A stretch of 64,000 nucleotides of DNA from assembly GCF_900113685.1 (NCBI RefSeq), contig NZ_FOQG01000001.1, forward strand, positions 372,001 through 436,000, in the 5' to 3' direction. This DNA is from Nocardioides psychrotolerans (GTDB lineage: Bacteria; Actinomycetota; Actinomycetes; Propionibacteriales; Nocardioidaceae). The notes under the pieces were generated by a model. The model worked only from the letters and a program-made list of their open reading frames with translations, was not told where the DNA came from and searched no databases. Made by a program: the position numbers and the translations under genes. Shown in pieces: positions 8,979 through 17,925 of the stretch (position 1 is the first letter of the stretch; each line of letters starts with the position of its first letter).

Positions 8979-9064
8979 CACCGGGAGTACGAGCGAAGCG
9001 AGCACTCCCGGTGGAAGGACGAAGTCCTTTCACGTACTCCCAATGGAAGGACGAAGCCCTTTCA
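8979..9064. repeat. Cluster of nested hairpins downstream of the long palindrome
   Basis: Three further dyads follow in 86 bases: CACCGGGAGT (8979-8988) pairs with ACTCCCGGTG (9004-9013); GTGGAAGGAC-GAA-GTCCTTTCAC occupies 9011-9033; and an almost identical second copy, with one changed stem base, lies at 9044-9064. GGGAGTAC (8983-8990) also pairs with GTACTCCC (9034-9041). The last copy overlaps the 3' end of the next gene. Confidence 0.65.
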
Positions 9065-9625
9065 CGGCTTGCAGACCCGACAGGCGGTGAGGCCGGGGGT
9101 GTCGCCGGCGGGGCGCAGGTCGTCGCGGTGGGCGATGAGGGCGCAGTCGCGGCGGTGGATGGTGGTGCCGTTGCCGGCGATGACGGGCAGCGCTGCGACG
9201 TCGACGCCGTTGTCGTTGATCGCGGCGGAGCGTGAGGTGACGTCGGCGAGGACGAGCAGGGTGTCGGCAAGGCGCTTGGAGGACTCCCGGTTGTCCTCGG
9301 CGATCCTGGCCAGCCAGGCGCCGAAGTAGAGGAACCCGCCGCTGAAGGTCAGCGCGAGCCCGAGGAACCCGCCGGAGTAGGAGTAGGCCTCACGGTCGAA
9401 GTCGAAGGCCGCGTTGGCCACGCCGTAGTAGCCGAGCAGGATCACGATGATGCCGGTGGGCATCAGGATCGCGCCGAGCCAGAACAGCACGACCTGCAGC
9501 AGCGAGGAGTAGTTGTTCTTCAGCGGCGCAGCTCCCGATCCCCCGCGCGACCCGGCGCGGGGAAGGTCGGAGGACAGGCCGCCGGTGCGGGCCCCGCTCG
9601 CGGGGGTGCTGGTCGTGGTGCTCAT
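9062..9625 (-). CDS. Membrane protein with two TM segments, unknown function
   Basis: 187 residues: a Ser/Thr/Gly-rich cytoplasmic N-terminus, two hydrophobic helices (about residues 42-66, LLQVVLFWLGAILMPTGIIV..., and 85-105, GGFLGLALTFSGGFLYFGAW), and a soluble C-terminus ending in HRRDCALI ... ACRVCKP, whose three Cys could bind metal or form a disulfide. Not a family I recognise. It starts two bases after the stop of the secreted-anchored protein 9628-11319 and closes the Liv-type ABC transporter operon, so it probably acts with that transporter at the membrane. Confidence 0.7.
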   Translation of the reverse strand: MSTTTSTPASGARTGGLSSDLPRAGSRGGSGAAPLKNNYSSLLQVVLFWLGAILMPTGIIVILLGYYGVANAAFDFDREAYSYSGGFLGLALTFSGGFLYFGAWLARIAEDNRESSKRLADTLLVLADVTSRSAAINDNGVDVAALPVIAGNGTTIHRRDCALIAHRDDLRPAGDTPGLTACRVCKP

Positions 9626-9627
9626 GG

Positions 9628-11319
9628 TCAGGCCTTTCTCAGGTCGGGCAGGCCGCTGTCGAGGCCGTGGGGACAGGCGGCGCCGCCGCCGAGGGCGAGG
9701 GCACCCATCTTGCGCATGTAGGAGCCGGCGACCGCGGCAGCCGCGAGGCCACCGAAGAGCAGGACACCAGGGATGGAGAACAGCTTGGGCAGGCCCGAGG
9801 CGAGTGCCGCATCAGTGGGCAGCTCACCCGCCGCGGGTGCGACGTCGCCGCCGGGAGCGGCCGGGGTGCTCGAGGGAGGTGCGCCGGCACTGGAGCCGGT
9901 CGAGCCACCTGAGGTGTTGCCCCCCGACGCTCCGCCGCCTTCCTCCTCGCCGGTCTCCTCCTCGGGCTCCGGGGTGGGAGGCACGGGGATGTCGATGCCC
10001 TGGACGGTCTCGACGGCGCTCTCGGCGACGCCGAGGTTGACCACGACGCGGGAGGCGAGGTTGGCCGCGGACAGCAGGGCACTCTTGATGGGGCCCAGGT
10101 CGTCGGGCAGCTCGATGAAGATGTCGGAGAGCGGGAGCTGGGTCAGGACCATGTTGAGGGTCTTGAGGTCGATCTCGACGCTCATGCCCACGATCTTGCT
10201 GGTGGCCTTGCCGCCCTTGGCCTCGAGCTCCGGCTTCGGCAGCGTGATCGTCAGGCCCAGCTCCCCCAGCGCCGCGGCGACCTCAGCCGGGGTCTCGGGG
10301 GCGCCCTGGGACTGGCCTGCGGCTTCGAAGCCGTCGGGCCCGAAACGGAACTTCTGGTCCGCGACGGTGATCACGCCATAGGACGCTCCCCCGTCGGCGT
10401 CGCTGCTCCGGCCGTTGCTCGTCGAGACCGACCGGGCCTGGATCGAGCTGATCTGCACCACACCACCCAGCAGGCTGATGTCGCTCAGCACGGCACGGTT
10501 GACGCTGCGGACCTGGGTCGCGTCGTCGACGATGCTGCTGGTCGAGGTGTAGCCGCCGACGTCCACGAGGGCCGCGAGCTCCGCGGGAAACTGGCACGGG
10601 GTCTCCTCGGCGGCCGCAGCCCGGGATCCGGAAGGCTGCTGGCCGGCCTGGGCCGACCCACCAGTCAGACCGGGGAGACCCGGGAGACCGGGCAGGCCAG
10701 GAGTCGCCCCGCCGCCACCCCCGCCGTCGTCGCCGCCGTCACCCCCGCCGTCGTCGCCGGCAGGGTCCTGGGCCTGGCAGTCGGAGGAGTAGGCCATGTC
10801 GGCGTAGACCCTGCCGTCAGCGGCACCGGTGCGCTGGACGACCCCGGGGAACGGCTCGTCGGAGGCGAACTCCTCACCGGAGGGGAAGGTGGAGTTGACC
10901 TGGAACGGGTAGCCCTGGGCCGCGATCGGGCCCGAGATCTCGGGTGGCAGACCGAGGTTCTCGAAGACGGTCTTGGCGCCCTCTCCGAGCGAGTCGCCGG
11001 GCCACAGGTAGCTCGCGCGACCGGCAGCGCTGCTCGAGTCGGCTTCGACGCGGGAGTAGCCGAAGAGGAACTCGGCCTGCGGCGTCGAGGGGATCGGGAT
11101 CGAAGGCTCGTAGATCTCGATCTCGACCGGGCTGCCGAACGCCTCACCGGAGAAGCCGCTGAACGCCGGCTCCCCGTCCTCGGCACTGCCCGCCGCGACC
11201 GCGGCGACCGCGGAGCCCGTGCTGAGCGGCAGCATGACGCCGACCAGGGCAGCGGCCGCGAGCGGCAGGACGAAGGCGCGGGTCTGGGGCCGTGCCGGGC
11301 TGTGTGCAAGCCGCTTCAT
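9628..11319 (-). CDS. Exported, C-terminally membrane-anchored protein in the ABC transporter operon
   Basis: 563 residues with a signal peptide (RPQTRAFVLPLAAAALVGVMLPLSTGSAVA), a large extracytoplasmic region, an acidic Gly/Pro linker (PEPEEETGEEEGGG ...) and a C-terminal helix LFSIPGVLLFGGLAAAAVAGSYMRKMG with a basic end. A Gly/Asp-rich loop followed by GLPGLPGLPGL splits the ectodomain; two Cys (SSDCQ, TPCQF) flank it and may form a disulfide. No family recognised. The start overlaps the livF stop (ATGA), so it is translated with the transporter. Likely an envelope accessory factor for substrate capture or passage through the cell wall (inference). Confidence 0.75.
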   Translation of the reverse strand: MKRLAHSPARPQTRAFVLPLAAAALVGVMLPLSTGSAVAAVAAGSAEDGEPAFSGFSGEAFGSPVEIEIYEPSIPIPSTPQAEFLFGYSRVEADSSSAAGRASYLWPGDSLGEGAKTVFENLGLPPEISGPIAAQGYPFQVNSTFPSGEEFASDEPFPGVVQRTGAADGRVYADMAYSSDCQAQDPAGDDGGGDGGDDGGGGGGATPGLPGLPGLPGLTGGSAQAGQQPSGSRAAAAEETPCQFPAELAALVDVGGYTSTSSIVDDATQVRSVNRAVLSDISLLGGVVQISSIQARSVSTSNGRSSDADGGASYGVITVADQKFRFGPDGFEAAGQSQGAPETPAEVAAALGELGLTITLPKPELEAKGGKATSKIVGMSVEIDLKTLNMVLTQLPLSDIFIELPDDLGPIKSALLSAANLASRVVVNLGVAESAVETVQGIDIPVPPTPEPEEETGEEEGGGASGGNTSGGSTGSSAGAPPSSTPAAPGGDVAPAAGELPTDAALASGLPKLFSIPGVLLFGGLAAAAVAGSYMRKMGALALGGGAACPHGLDSGLPDLRKA

Positions 11320-12023
11320 GCGGCACCTCCGAGGATGACGTCCTGCATGGTTTCCATGATTTCGTCGGGCTCACCGGACGCGACGACGCGTCCACCCGAC
11401 ATGACTGCGGCATAGTCCGAGACCCGCAACGCGGTCCTGGCGAACTGCTCGATGCACAGGATCGAGACCCCCGAGGCGGCGATCTGCGCGACGGTGTCGT
11501 AGAGCTCGTCGACGATCAGGGGCGCGAGCCCCATCGAGAGCTCGTCGAGCAACAGCAGGGCCGGGTCCGAGGCCAGCGCCCTCGACATCGCGAGCATCTG
11601 CTGCTCACCACCCGACATCGTCCCGGCGAGCTGGCCCTTGCGCTCCAGCAGCCGCGGGAAGTAGGAGAACGCGGTCTCCAGGACTGCCTCGGGCGGCACC
11701 CCGGCATAGGACATCAACGTCAGGTTCTCCTGGACCGTGAGGTTCGGGAAGACCGAGCGACCTTCGGGGACCGTGCACAGGCCGAGCCGGGCGAGCTCCT
11801 CGGGCGAGGCGTTGCGGACGTTGACGCCGCCGAGGTGGATGTCGCCACCGGTGGCCTTCTTCTGCCCGCAGATGACCTTCGTCAGCGTCGACTTCCCCGC
11901 CCCGTTGGGACCCAGCAGCGCCATGACCGCACCCTTGGGCACCGACAGGTCCACACCACGCAAGACCTCGATGCGGCCATAGGCCGCGGTCAGGCCGACG
12001 ACCTCCAGGATCGGGACACTCAT
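11316..12023 (-). CDS. livF: LivF-type ABC transporter ATPase
   Basis: 235 residues, the normal LivF length. Walker A GPNGAGKST, signature MSGGEQQ, Walker B LLLLDE and the following MGLAP and CIEQ segments are typical of the second ATPase of hydrophobic amino-acid uptake (HAAT) ABC transporters. Start ATG 12023 overlaps the livG stop (ATGA), and the stop overlaps the next gene. The substrate of the system need not be an amino acid; see the substrate-binding proteins and the operator upstream. Confidence 0.92.
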   Translation of the reverse strand: MSVPILEVVGLTAAYGRIEVLRGVDLSVPKGAVMALLGPNGAGKSTLTKVICGQKKATGGDIHLGGVNVRNASPEELARLGLCTVPEGRSVFPNLTVQENLTLMSYAGVPPEAVLETAFSYFPRLLERKGQLAGTMSGGEQQMLAMSRALASDPALLLLDELSMGLAPLIVDELYDTVAQIAASGVSILCIEQFARTALRVSDYAAVMSGGRVVASGEPDEIMETMQDVILGGAA

Positions 12024-12850
12024 CGCACCGCTCCGATCTCGTCGGGTACGACGGGCAGCACGCTGGTGTCGTGGAGGGCCGGGTCGTGGTGCGTGCCGAC
12101 CAGGGCAGCCGACTCGTCGGGCGCCTCGTCGGAGTAGCCGAGGTAGGCCTTCTGCACCTTGGGGTTCGACCGGATCGCGCCCGGCAGGCCAGAGGCGATC
12201 ACCGAACCGAAGTCCAGGACGTGGATCTCGTCGCACACCTTCATCACCAGGTCCATGTCGTGCTCGACCATCAGGATTCCGCAGCCACCGGCCGCGAGGT
12301 CCTTGAGCAGGTCGCCGAAGGCGCCGGTCTCCGACTCGTCCAGGCCCGAGGACGGCTCGTCGAGGAGCAGCAGCTTCGGCTCACCGGCCAGGCACCGGGC
12401 CAGCTCGAGCAACCGCGCGGTGCCCGTGGGGATCGAGTCAGCACGCTCGGCGGCGTACGCCGAGATCCCGACCCGCTCCAACAGGGCGTCGAGGTCGGCC
12501 GCACCCGGCTTCACCAGGCCCAGCAGGCCCCGGTGGATGTCGAGGGCGACCCGCACGTTCTCCCTCACGCTCAGTGACCCGAAGGCCTCCAGTCGCTGGA
12601 AGGTGCGTCCCATCCCGCGCTTGGAGCGGCGGTGGACCGGCATGTTCGTGACGGTCTTGGAGTCGAAGCGCACCTTGCCCTTCGTGGGCTTCTGCAGGCC
12701 GCTGATCACGTTGAAGCAGGTGGTCTTGCCCGCACCGTTAGGACCGATCAGACCCGTGATCCGACCGGCCTCGGCCACGAAGCTCGCGTGATTCACCGCG
12801 GTGACCCCACCGAACTGGACGACGACGTCGTCAACCTCGAGAAGCGACAT
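12020..12850 (-). CDS. livG: LivG-type ABC transporter ATPase with atypical signature motif
   Basis: 276 residues: Walker A GPNGAGKTT, the LivG-specific GMGRTFQRLEAF, Walker B LLLLDEPSSGLD, and H-loop MVEHDMDLV. Where LivG proteins usually have a canonical LSYGQQ-type signature this protein has SIPTGTARLLELAR, lacking the Ser and Gln of LSGGQ, so one of the two composite ATP sites may be weak. A 35-residue tail extends beyond the usual C-terminus. ATG 12850 overlaps the end of the permease gene by 20 bases. Confidence 0.92.
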   Translation of the reverse strand: MSLLEVDDVVVQFGGVTAVNHASFVAEAGRITGLIGPNGAGKTTCFNVISGLQKPTKGKVRFDSKTVTNMPVHRRSKRGMGRTFQRLEAFGSLSVRENVRVALDIHRGLLGLVKPGAADLDALLERVGISAYAAERADSIPTGTARLLELARCLAGEPKLLLLDEPSSGLDESETGAFGDLLKDLAAGGCGILMVEHDMDLVMKVCDEIHVLDFGSVIASGLPGAIRSNPKVQKAYLGYSDEAPDESAALVGTHHDPALHDTSVLPVVPDEIGAVR

Positions 12851-14849
12851 GAGCACCCACCTCCTTCTCCTCCACGGGGACGTTCGGATCGAGCGTGAGC
12901 TGCGACAGCGGCACCTCGACGCTGCCGTCACCCGGCGCGTCGGCCCCGCGCCCGCGGCGGCGAGCACCGCGTCCGGGCAGATCGGGGATCCGGGCCAGCA
13001 CCTGGGGGGCCACCCGGCCCTCGAGCAGCCGGCCGGTGCGGAAGATCAGGTTGGCCAGGCCGTTGGGGTCACGACCAGCGAAGACCGCACCGAAGCCGAT
13101 GACCGCGAAGAGCAGACCACCCAGCTGCGGGTCACCGCTGGAGAGCACCGGCAGCAGCATCAGCCCGGTGCCGCCGAGCACCGCTCCGGTGATGGAGGTG
13201 ACCCCGAAGACGACGGCGAGCAGCAGCAGCGGCAGCGAGTTGAACGACTGGAAGTCCGCGGACCCGATCGTGCCCCGCAGCCCGGCGAACAACGCCCCGG
13301 CCAACCCGGCGATGCCGGCCGACATGCCGAAGAGCCCGACGCGGAACCACCGCATGTCCAGCCCCAACGTGCCGCAGGCGGCCGGGCTGTCGCGCATGGC
13401 GATCAGCATCCGACCCAGCACCCCACGGCGCAGCAGCAGCAGTCCCCAGGCGACCAGAACGAGGAACACGCTCATCGCGAAGACGTAGCCGCCGGTGCTG
13501 TTGATCGCCGTGCCGAGAATCGAGAGGCGTCCCGCGGGCAGGGTTCCGTTGAAGCCGAACGCGAAGTCGGCCTGGAAGATCATCTTGTCCATGATCGTGG
13601 CGAAGGCGAGCGTCGACAGCGCCAGGTAGAGCCCGGTCAGGCGCAGCACGGGCAGCGCCACCAGTCCGCCGACCGCCGCGGCGATCAGCGCCGAGAGCAC
13701 CAGCCCGTAGAGGTTGGGCTGGTCGAGCTTGGCGTAGGCCAGCGCGCCGACTCCCGCGAAGGTCAGCTGGGCCAGCGAGACGTGCCCGCCGTAGCCGGTC
13801 AGCAGCACGAGCGAGAGCATCACGATCGCATAGGTTGCAGCCGTGCCGACCAGCAGCAGGTTGGCCTGCGAGGCCGACCCGGCGAGCAGCCCCACGAACG
13901 CCAGGAGCGCCAGGCCCCAGCCCACGGACTTGCCCAGGGAGGGCAGCGGCGCGGATACGATGCCCTTGACCTGCCCGATCCGCAGCTGGGCCTGGGGAAG
14001 GATGATGATGACCGCGAAGAGGAACAACGCCGGGACCACGTTGCGCACCGAGTTGAGCAGCCCCTCGGTCGGGAGGTACGCCGAGGCGTAGGACGTCAGC
14101 AGGCCCAGACCCATGGCACCGACGAACGTCAGCGGCAGACTCTTCAACCGCCCGAGCATCGCGGCGGCGTAGGCGTTGATGACCAGCAGCGTCAGCGCGT
14201 AGTAGTCGAGCCCGACCACGGACACGAGAAGCACCCCGCCCAGGGCGGCCAGCGAGATCCCGATCGCCCACGACAACGAGGCGACCTGCTCGGGCTTGCC
14301 GCCGAAGAGCTTGAGCAGCTCCGGGTTGTCGACGCTGGCGCGCATCGCCGTGCCGATGCGGGTGCGGTTGAGGAGCAGGTAGAGCAGCACCGCGACCACG
14401 ATCGAGGACAGGATCGTGATCAGCTGGTGCGCGGTCACGAAGGTGTCGCCGAGCTGGAAGCTCGTCTCGGGGAAGAACGGCGGCACGAACCGCGCCTCGG
14501 GAGGCCAGATCTGCTGCGCCAGCCCGATCAGCCCCACGAAGAGGCCCACCGTCACGACCAGCGAGGAGGAGACCGGAGCCTCACCCAGGCCCTTGGTCAC
14601 GAACCGTGACACGAACCAGCCCGCCGCCGGAGCGACCACGAGGAGCACCAGCACCAGGGAGAACCACAGCGGCAGTCCCTGGCGCTCGGAGAAGTCCCAG
14701 AAAACGAAGGCCAGCACCATGCCGAACGCGCCGTGCGCGATGTTGAAGACCCGCGTCGTGGTGTAGGTCAGCACCAGTCCCGACGCGGCGATGGCGTAGG
14801 CAGCCCCCGACACGAGACCGAAGATGGTGAACGAGATGAACGAGCTCAT
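12831..14849 (-). CDS. Fused LivH-LivM ABC permease
   Basis: 672 residues combining both permeases of a HAAT-type transporter. The first half is LivH-like (FGLVSGAAYAIAASGLVLTYTTTRVFNIAHGAFGM) and the second LivM-like (LLTGYGGHVSLAQLTFAGVGALAYA ... MRDSPAACGTLGL). About 16-18 hydrophobic segments are visible. The C-terminal cytoplasmic tail is Gly/Arg-rich and acidic at its end. Separate LivH and LivM are the more usual state; fusion fixes their 1:1 ratio. It begins three bases after the stop of substrate-binding protein 1. Confidence 0.92.
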   Translation of the reverse strand: MSSFISFTIFGLVSGAAYAIAASGLVLTYTTTRVFNIAHGAFGMVLAFVFWDFSERQGLPLWFSLVLVLLVVAPAAGWFVSRFVTKGLGEAPVSSSLVVTVGLFVGLIGLAQQIWPPEARFVPPFFPETSFQLGDTFVTAHQLITILSSIVVAVLLYLLLNRTRIGTAMRASVDNPELLKLFGGKPEQVASLSWAIGISLAALGGVLLVSVVGLDYYALTLLVINAYAAAMLGRLKSLPLTFVGAMGLGLLTSYASAYLPTEGLLNSVRNVVPALFLFAVIIILPQAQLRIGQVKGIVSAPLPSLGKSVGWGLALLAFVGLLAGSASQANLLLVGTAATYAIVMLSLVLLTGYGGHVSLAQLTFAGVGALAYAKLDQPNLYGLVLSALIAAAVGGLVALPVLRLTGLYLALSTLAFATIMDKMIFQADFAFGFNGTLPAGRLSILGTAINSTGGYVFAMSVFLVLVAWGLLLLRRGVLGRMLIAMRDSPAACGTLGLDMRWFRVGLFGMSAGIAGLAGALFAGLRGTIGSADFQSFNSLPLLLLAVVFGVTSITGAVLGGTGLMLLPVLSSGDPQLGGLLFAVIGFGAVFAGRDPNGLANLIFRTGRLLEGRVAPQVLARIPDLPGRGARRRGRGADAPGDGSVEVPLSQLTLDPNVPVEEKEVGAHVASRG

Positions 14850-14852
14850 GGG

Positions 14853-16352
14853 TCAGCTCCCTAGATTCGACATCGAGCCGCAGAGGAACTCGCCCGGCGA
14901 CACCTTGGACCAGGTGCCACGGTCGAGCTGGATGATGGAGGCGCAGTTGGCCGTGGTCTTGGCTCCCACGTCCTGGGGGACGTGCATGCCGTTGGCGGTC
15001 CAGTCACGCACCTGGGCGAGTGCGGCGACCAGGGACTTGCGGGTCAGCTTGCCGCCGAGCTTGGTGGCCTCCTCGACGAACAGGCGGGCCGCCGACCAGG
15101 CGTAGACGCCGTAGATGTTGGGCTCGGCACCCGGCGCGACCTGGTTGAGCCACGCGCGGTAGAGCTCCATCTCGGCGATGGAGAAGTCGTCGAAGAGGTT
15201 GGTCTGCGAGTAGACGTAGACGCCGTTGCCGAGCTCACCGGCCTGCTCGACGTAGCCCGCGTCGTAGATCGTCGCGTCCTGCAGGAACACCTGGGGGCTG
15301 AAGCCCTGCTGGGCCATCGCCTGCTGGAGCTTGACGGTGAACTGGTACGGCCCGGTGTAGTTCACGAACTCGGTGCCGGCGTCCTTCATCTGCTGGACGT
15401 AGGGGGCGTAGTTGAACTCCGAGACGTCGATGCTCTGGAAGATCTCGACGTTCCAGCCGTTGGCCTCCCAGGCCTTGCGGAAGGCGGAGGCGTTCGCCGG
15501 GGCGGCACCGGCGTTGACGTAGAGCATCGCGACGTTCTTGACGGCCTCCGGCTCCTTCTTCACCCAGTACTGCGGCATCGCGTTGGGCACCTGGCCTGGT
15601 TGCACCCCGTAGGCGGCGTAGCAGGTGGAGCAGGCACGGCGTTCGGTGGTGAGCGAGTAGGCGCGCAGGTCGGGCAGCCCGCACGCCTGGGCGGTCGCGG
15701 CACCACCGAAGTCGAAGGCCGACTGGGACCCGACGGCGGCGAACGACTCGTCGCAGGCCCGCTGGTAGGCCTGCTGGTCGGCGCCCGCGTCGGAGCGGCT
15801 GTCGAGTGAGAGGACGTCGAGCTTGTGGCCGCACAGCTCCTCGGTGGAGTTGAAGAAGGCCGCGAACGCACGCGTCCCCTGCTGGGCCGACTCGAAGATC
15901 CCGGGCACCGGGCCGGAGACGTCCGAGGCGTTGGCCAGCGTGATGGTGTCGGCGGTGACGCCGGTCTGGTCGTTGTCGAACCCGTCGCAGCTGGCCGCCT
16001 CGGTGGTCCCGGTCGGAGCGTTCTCCCCGGAGCCGGCGGTCTCGCCCTCGGCTCCACCTGCCCCGGAGCTGCCCGTCGAGCCTGCGACCGCGGTAGAACC
16101 ACCGCTCGTGCCACCCGTGCTGCCATCGTCCGTGCCCGGCACGACGGGCGCTGCGGGGTCGGCCCCCGGGACGCTGGCTCCAGGGACGGCGCCCTCGGCG
16201 CTCACGAAGCTGCCGTCCACCGCGGTAGAGCCGCCTGCGACGCGCACGTCGCCCGGGTCGAGCTGGGATCCGCAGGCCGCCAGGGCGAGCGCCAGCGTCG
16301 CCAGGACGAGCAGGCGGGCGCCTGCGGTGCGGTCTCGGCTCGGACGAGCCAT
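14853..16352 (-). CDS. LivK-like substrate-binding lipoprotein 1
   Basis: A 499-residue lipoprotein. ATG 16352 has GGAGGA five bases upstream; the signal ends in LALAACGS (lipobox LAAC), then a 100-residue Gly/Ser/Thr-rich spacer, then a periplasmic-binding-protein fold of type I (TADTITLANASDVSGPVPG ... DSRSDAGADQQAYQRACDE). A CSTC pair and other cysteines in the ligand-binding lobe are unusual for branched-chain amino-acid binders. Paralogous to the next protein upstream over the whole binding domain, so the operon offers two receptors for one channel. The ligand is unknown; the operator suggests lipids or steroids (inference). Confidence 0.88.
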   Translation of the reverse strand: MARPSRDRTAGARLLVLATLALALAACGSQLDPGDVRVAGGSTAVDGSFVSAEGAVPGASVPGADPAAPVVPGTDDGSTGGTSGGSTAVAGSTGSSGAGGAEGETAGSGENAPTGTTEAASCDGFDNDQTGVTADTITLANASDVSGPVPGIFESAQQGTRAFAAFFNSTEELCGHKLDVLSLDSRSDAGADQQAYQRACDESFAAVGSQSAFDFGGAATAQACGLPDLRAYSLTTERRACSTCYAAYGVQPGQVPNAMPQYWVKKEPEAVKNVAMLYVNAGAAPANASAFRKAWEANGWNVEIFQSIDVSEFNYAPYVQQMKDAGTEFVNYTGPYQFTVKLQQAMAQQGFSPQVFLQDATIYDAGYVEQAGELGNGVYVYSQTNLFDDFSIAEMELYRAWLNQVAPGAEPNIYGVYAWSAARLFVEEATKLGGKLTRKSLVAALAQVRDWTANGMHVPQDVGAKTTANCASIIQLDRGTWSKVSPGEFLCGSMSNLGS

Positions 16353-16419
16353 GGCTTCCTCCAGAGGAAGGTAGGACGGATATCGAAGCAACGACCCAGG
16401 GAGTCGAAGGTGATGCAGG

Positions 16420-17901
16420 TCATCCCTCGGTGAGTCCGGAGCAGCTGTACTTCGTGCCACCGACCGGGACCCACTTGCCGTCGCGCAGCTGGATGTAGCG
16501 CCAGCACTCGCCGGTCTGCTTCGGGCCCACACCCTGGGGGGAGTGCAGTCCCTCCGAGGTCCAGTCGGTCGTCTTCTTCACCTCGGCCACCAGGCTCTCC
16601 CGGCTGAGCTTGCCGCCGAGCTTGGTGGCGAGCTCCACGAAGAGGCGCGCTGCGGACCAGGAGAAGACTCCGAAGAAGCCGGGGTCGGCGCCGGGCTTCA
16701 CCTGGTTGAGGTAGCTGAGGTAGTTGGTCATCTCGGGGCTCGACGATGCCTCCTCGAACGGCACGAAGTTCGTGAAGATGACCGTCCCCTCGACCGCGTC
16801 GCCACCGGAGGAGACGTAGTCGGGGGTGTAGTCGGTGGGATCGCGCAGGTAGAGCTTGGGCTCGTAGCCCTGCTGCTCCATGGCCTGGCGCAGACGCACG
16901 GACTGCTGGTAGGCGCCGGTCCAGAAGACGACCTCGATCCCCTTGTCCTTGAGCTGCTGCACGAAGGGGGCGTAGTTGAACTCCGAGATGTCGATGCCCT
17001 GGATGTAGTCGAACTGCAGCCCCCGCTTGCCCCAGGCCGAGGCCTGCTTCACGGCGTTCTGCGCGGCCGCTCCCGCGTTGATGTAGAGGAAGCCCGCGTT
17101 GTCGGCAGAGTCCGGGTAGTTCTTCAGCACGAAGTCGGCGACCGAGTTCTGCACGAGTCCGGTCCTGGTCGACTGGGCGCCGAAGCAGGTGGAGCAGTCG
17201 TTGCGCTCGGAGGTGACCGCCGCCGAGCGGATGTCGGGCAAGCCGCAGGACTGCGCGGTGGAGGCGCCGCCGGAGTCGAAGGCCGACATCGAGCCGATCA
17301 TCGCGAAGACCTCGTCGCACGCAGCGGTGTAGGCCTGCTGGTCGGCCGAGGCGTCGGTGCGGCTGTCGTAGGTCTTCAGGACCAGTGAGCGCCCGCAGAT
17401 GCCGTCGGGGACGGTGGCGTTGAAGAAGGAGACGAATGCCTGGGTCGCCTCGGCGCTCGACTCGAAGAGCCCCGGCACGGGGCCGGAGATGTCGGAGGCG
17501 TTGCCGATCGTGATGGTGTCGTCGGTGATGCCGGTCGTGTTCTTGAAGCCGTCGCAGGTGCCCTTGTCGGAGGCCGTCACCGGGGGCTCACCCCCGGGCT
17601 CCCCACCGGTCGTGCCACCGGTCGTCCCACCGGTCGTCCCACCGGTCGTCCCACCGGCGGTGCCCCCTGTGGTGCCCCCCGTGGTCCCGCCGGTCGTGCC
17701 ACCGGCGGTCCCGCCGGTCGTGCCACCCGGAGTGGTGCCCGGCACCGTGCCGTCGACGAGCGTGCCGTCGGCCGCGACCACCTGGCCGTTGACGCCAGCG
17801 ACCTCGTTGGGATCGAGGTTGGAGCCGCACCCGGCGAGCAGCAAGGACAGGCCGAGCACCCCCGAGACGAGGGCGGTGGACGATCGACGGAATGCAGGCA
17901 C
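16420..17901 (-). CDS. LivK-like substrate-binding lipoprotein 2
   Basis: A 493-residue lipoprotein and first gene of the transporter operon. GTG 17901 leads into a signal with lipobox LLAGCGSN. About 50 residues of GGTTGG-type repeat (17600-17733) form a wall-spanning linker before the binding domain (TDDTITIGNASDISGPVPG ... DSRTDASADQQAYTAACDE). It shares the CSTC motif and the FNYAPFVQQ segment with protein 1. The imperfect 20-base palindrome 17926-17945 lies 25 bases upstream of the start codon, where a repressor would block transcription. Confidence 0.88.
   Translation of the reverse strand: MPAFRRSSTALVSGVLGLSLLLAGCGSNLDPNEVAGVNGQVVAADGTLVDGTVPGTTPGGTTGGTAGGTTGGTTGGTTGGTAGGTTGGTTGGTTGGTTGGEPGGEPPVTASDKGTCDGFKNTTGITDDTITIGNASDISGPVPGLFESSAEATQAFVSFFNATVPDGICGRSLVLKTYDSRTDASADQQAYTAACDEVFAMIGSMSAFDSGGASTAQSCGLPDIRSAAVTSERNDCSTCFGAQSTRTGLVQNSVADFVLKNYPDSADNAGFLYINAGAAAQNAVKQASAWGKRGLQFDYIQGIDISEFNYAPFVQQLKDKGIEVVFWTGAYQQSVRLRQAMEQQGYEPKLYLRDPTDYTPDYVSSGGDAVEGTVIFTNFVPFEEASSSPEMTNYLSYLNQVKPGADPGFFGVFSWSAARLFVELATKLGGKLSRESLVAEVKKTTDWTSEGLHSPQGVGPKQTGECWRYIQLRDGKWVPVGGTKYSCSGLTEG
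17600..17733 (-). repeat. In-frame GGTTGG-coding tandem repeat
   Basis: A 9-18-base unit coding Gly-Gly-Thr-Thr (with some Thr replaced by Ala) is repeated in frame about eleven times. It makes the spacer between the lipid anchor and the binding domain of substrate-binding protein 2. The length probably varies between strains. Confidence 0.75.
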
Positions 17902-17925
17902 GCTGGAACAACTCCCCAGGGTCGA

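Noticed and set aside
12831-14849. Possible assembly error joining livH and livM
   Set aside because: The join is in frame with a sensible linker and typical composition; LivH-LivM fusions are known in this transporter class.
17600-17733. Regular repeats that resemble a short CRISPR array
   Set aside because: Units are contiguous without spacers and lie in frame in a lipoprotein gene, coding Gly-Gly-Thr-Thr.
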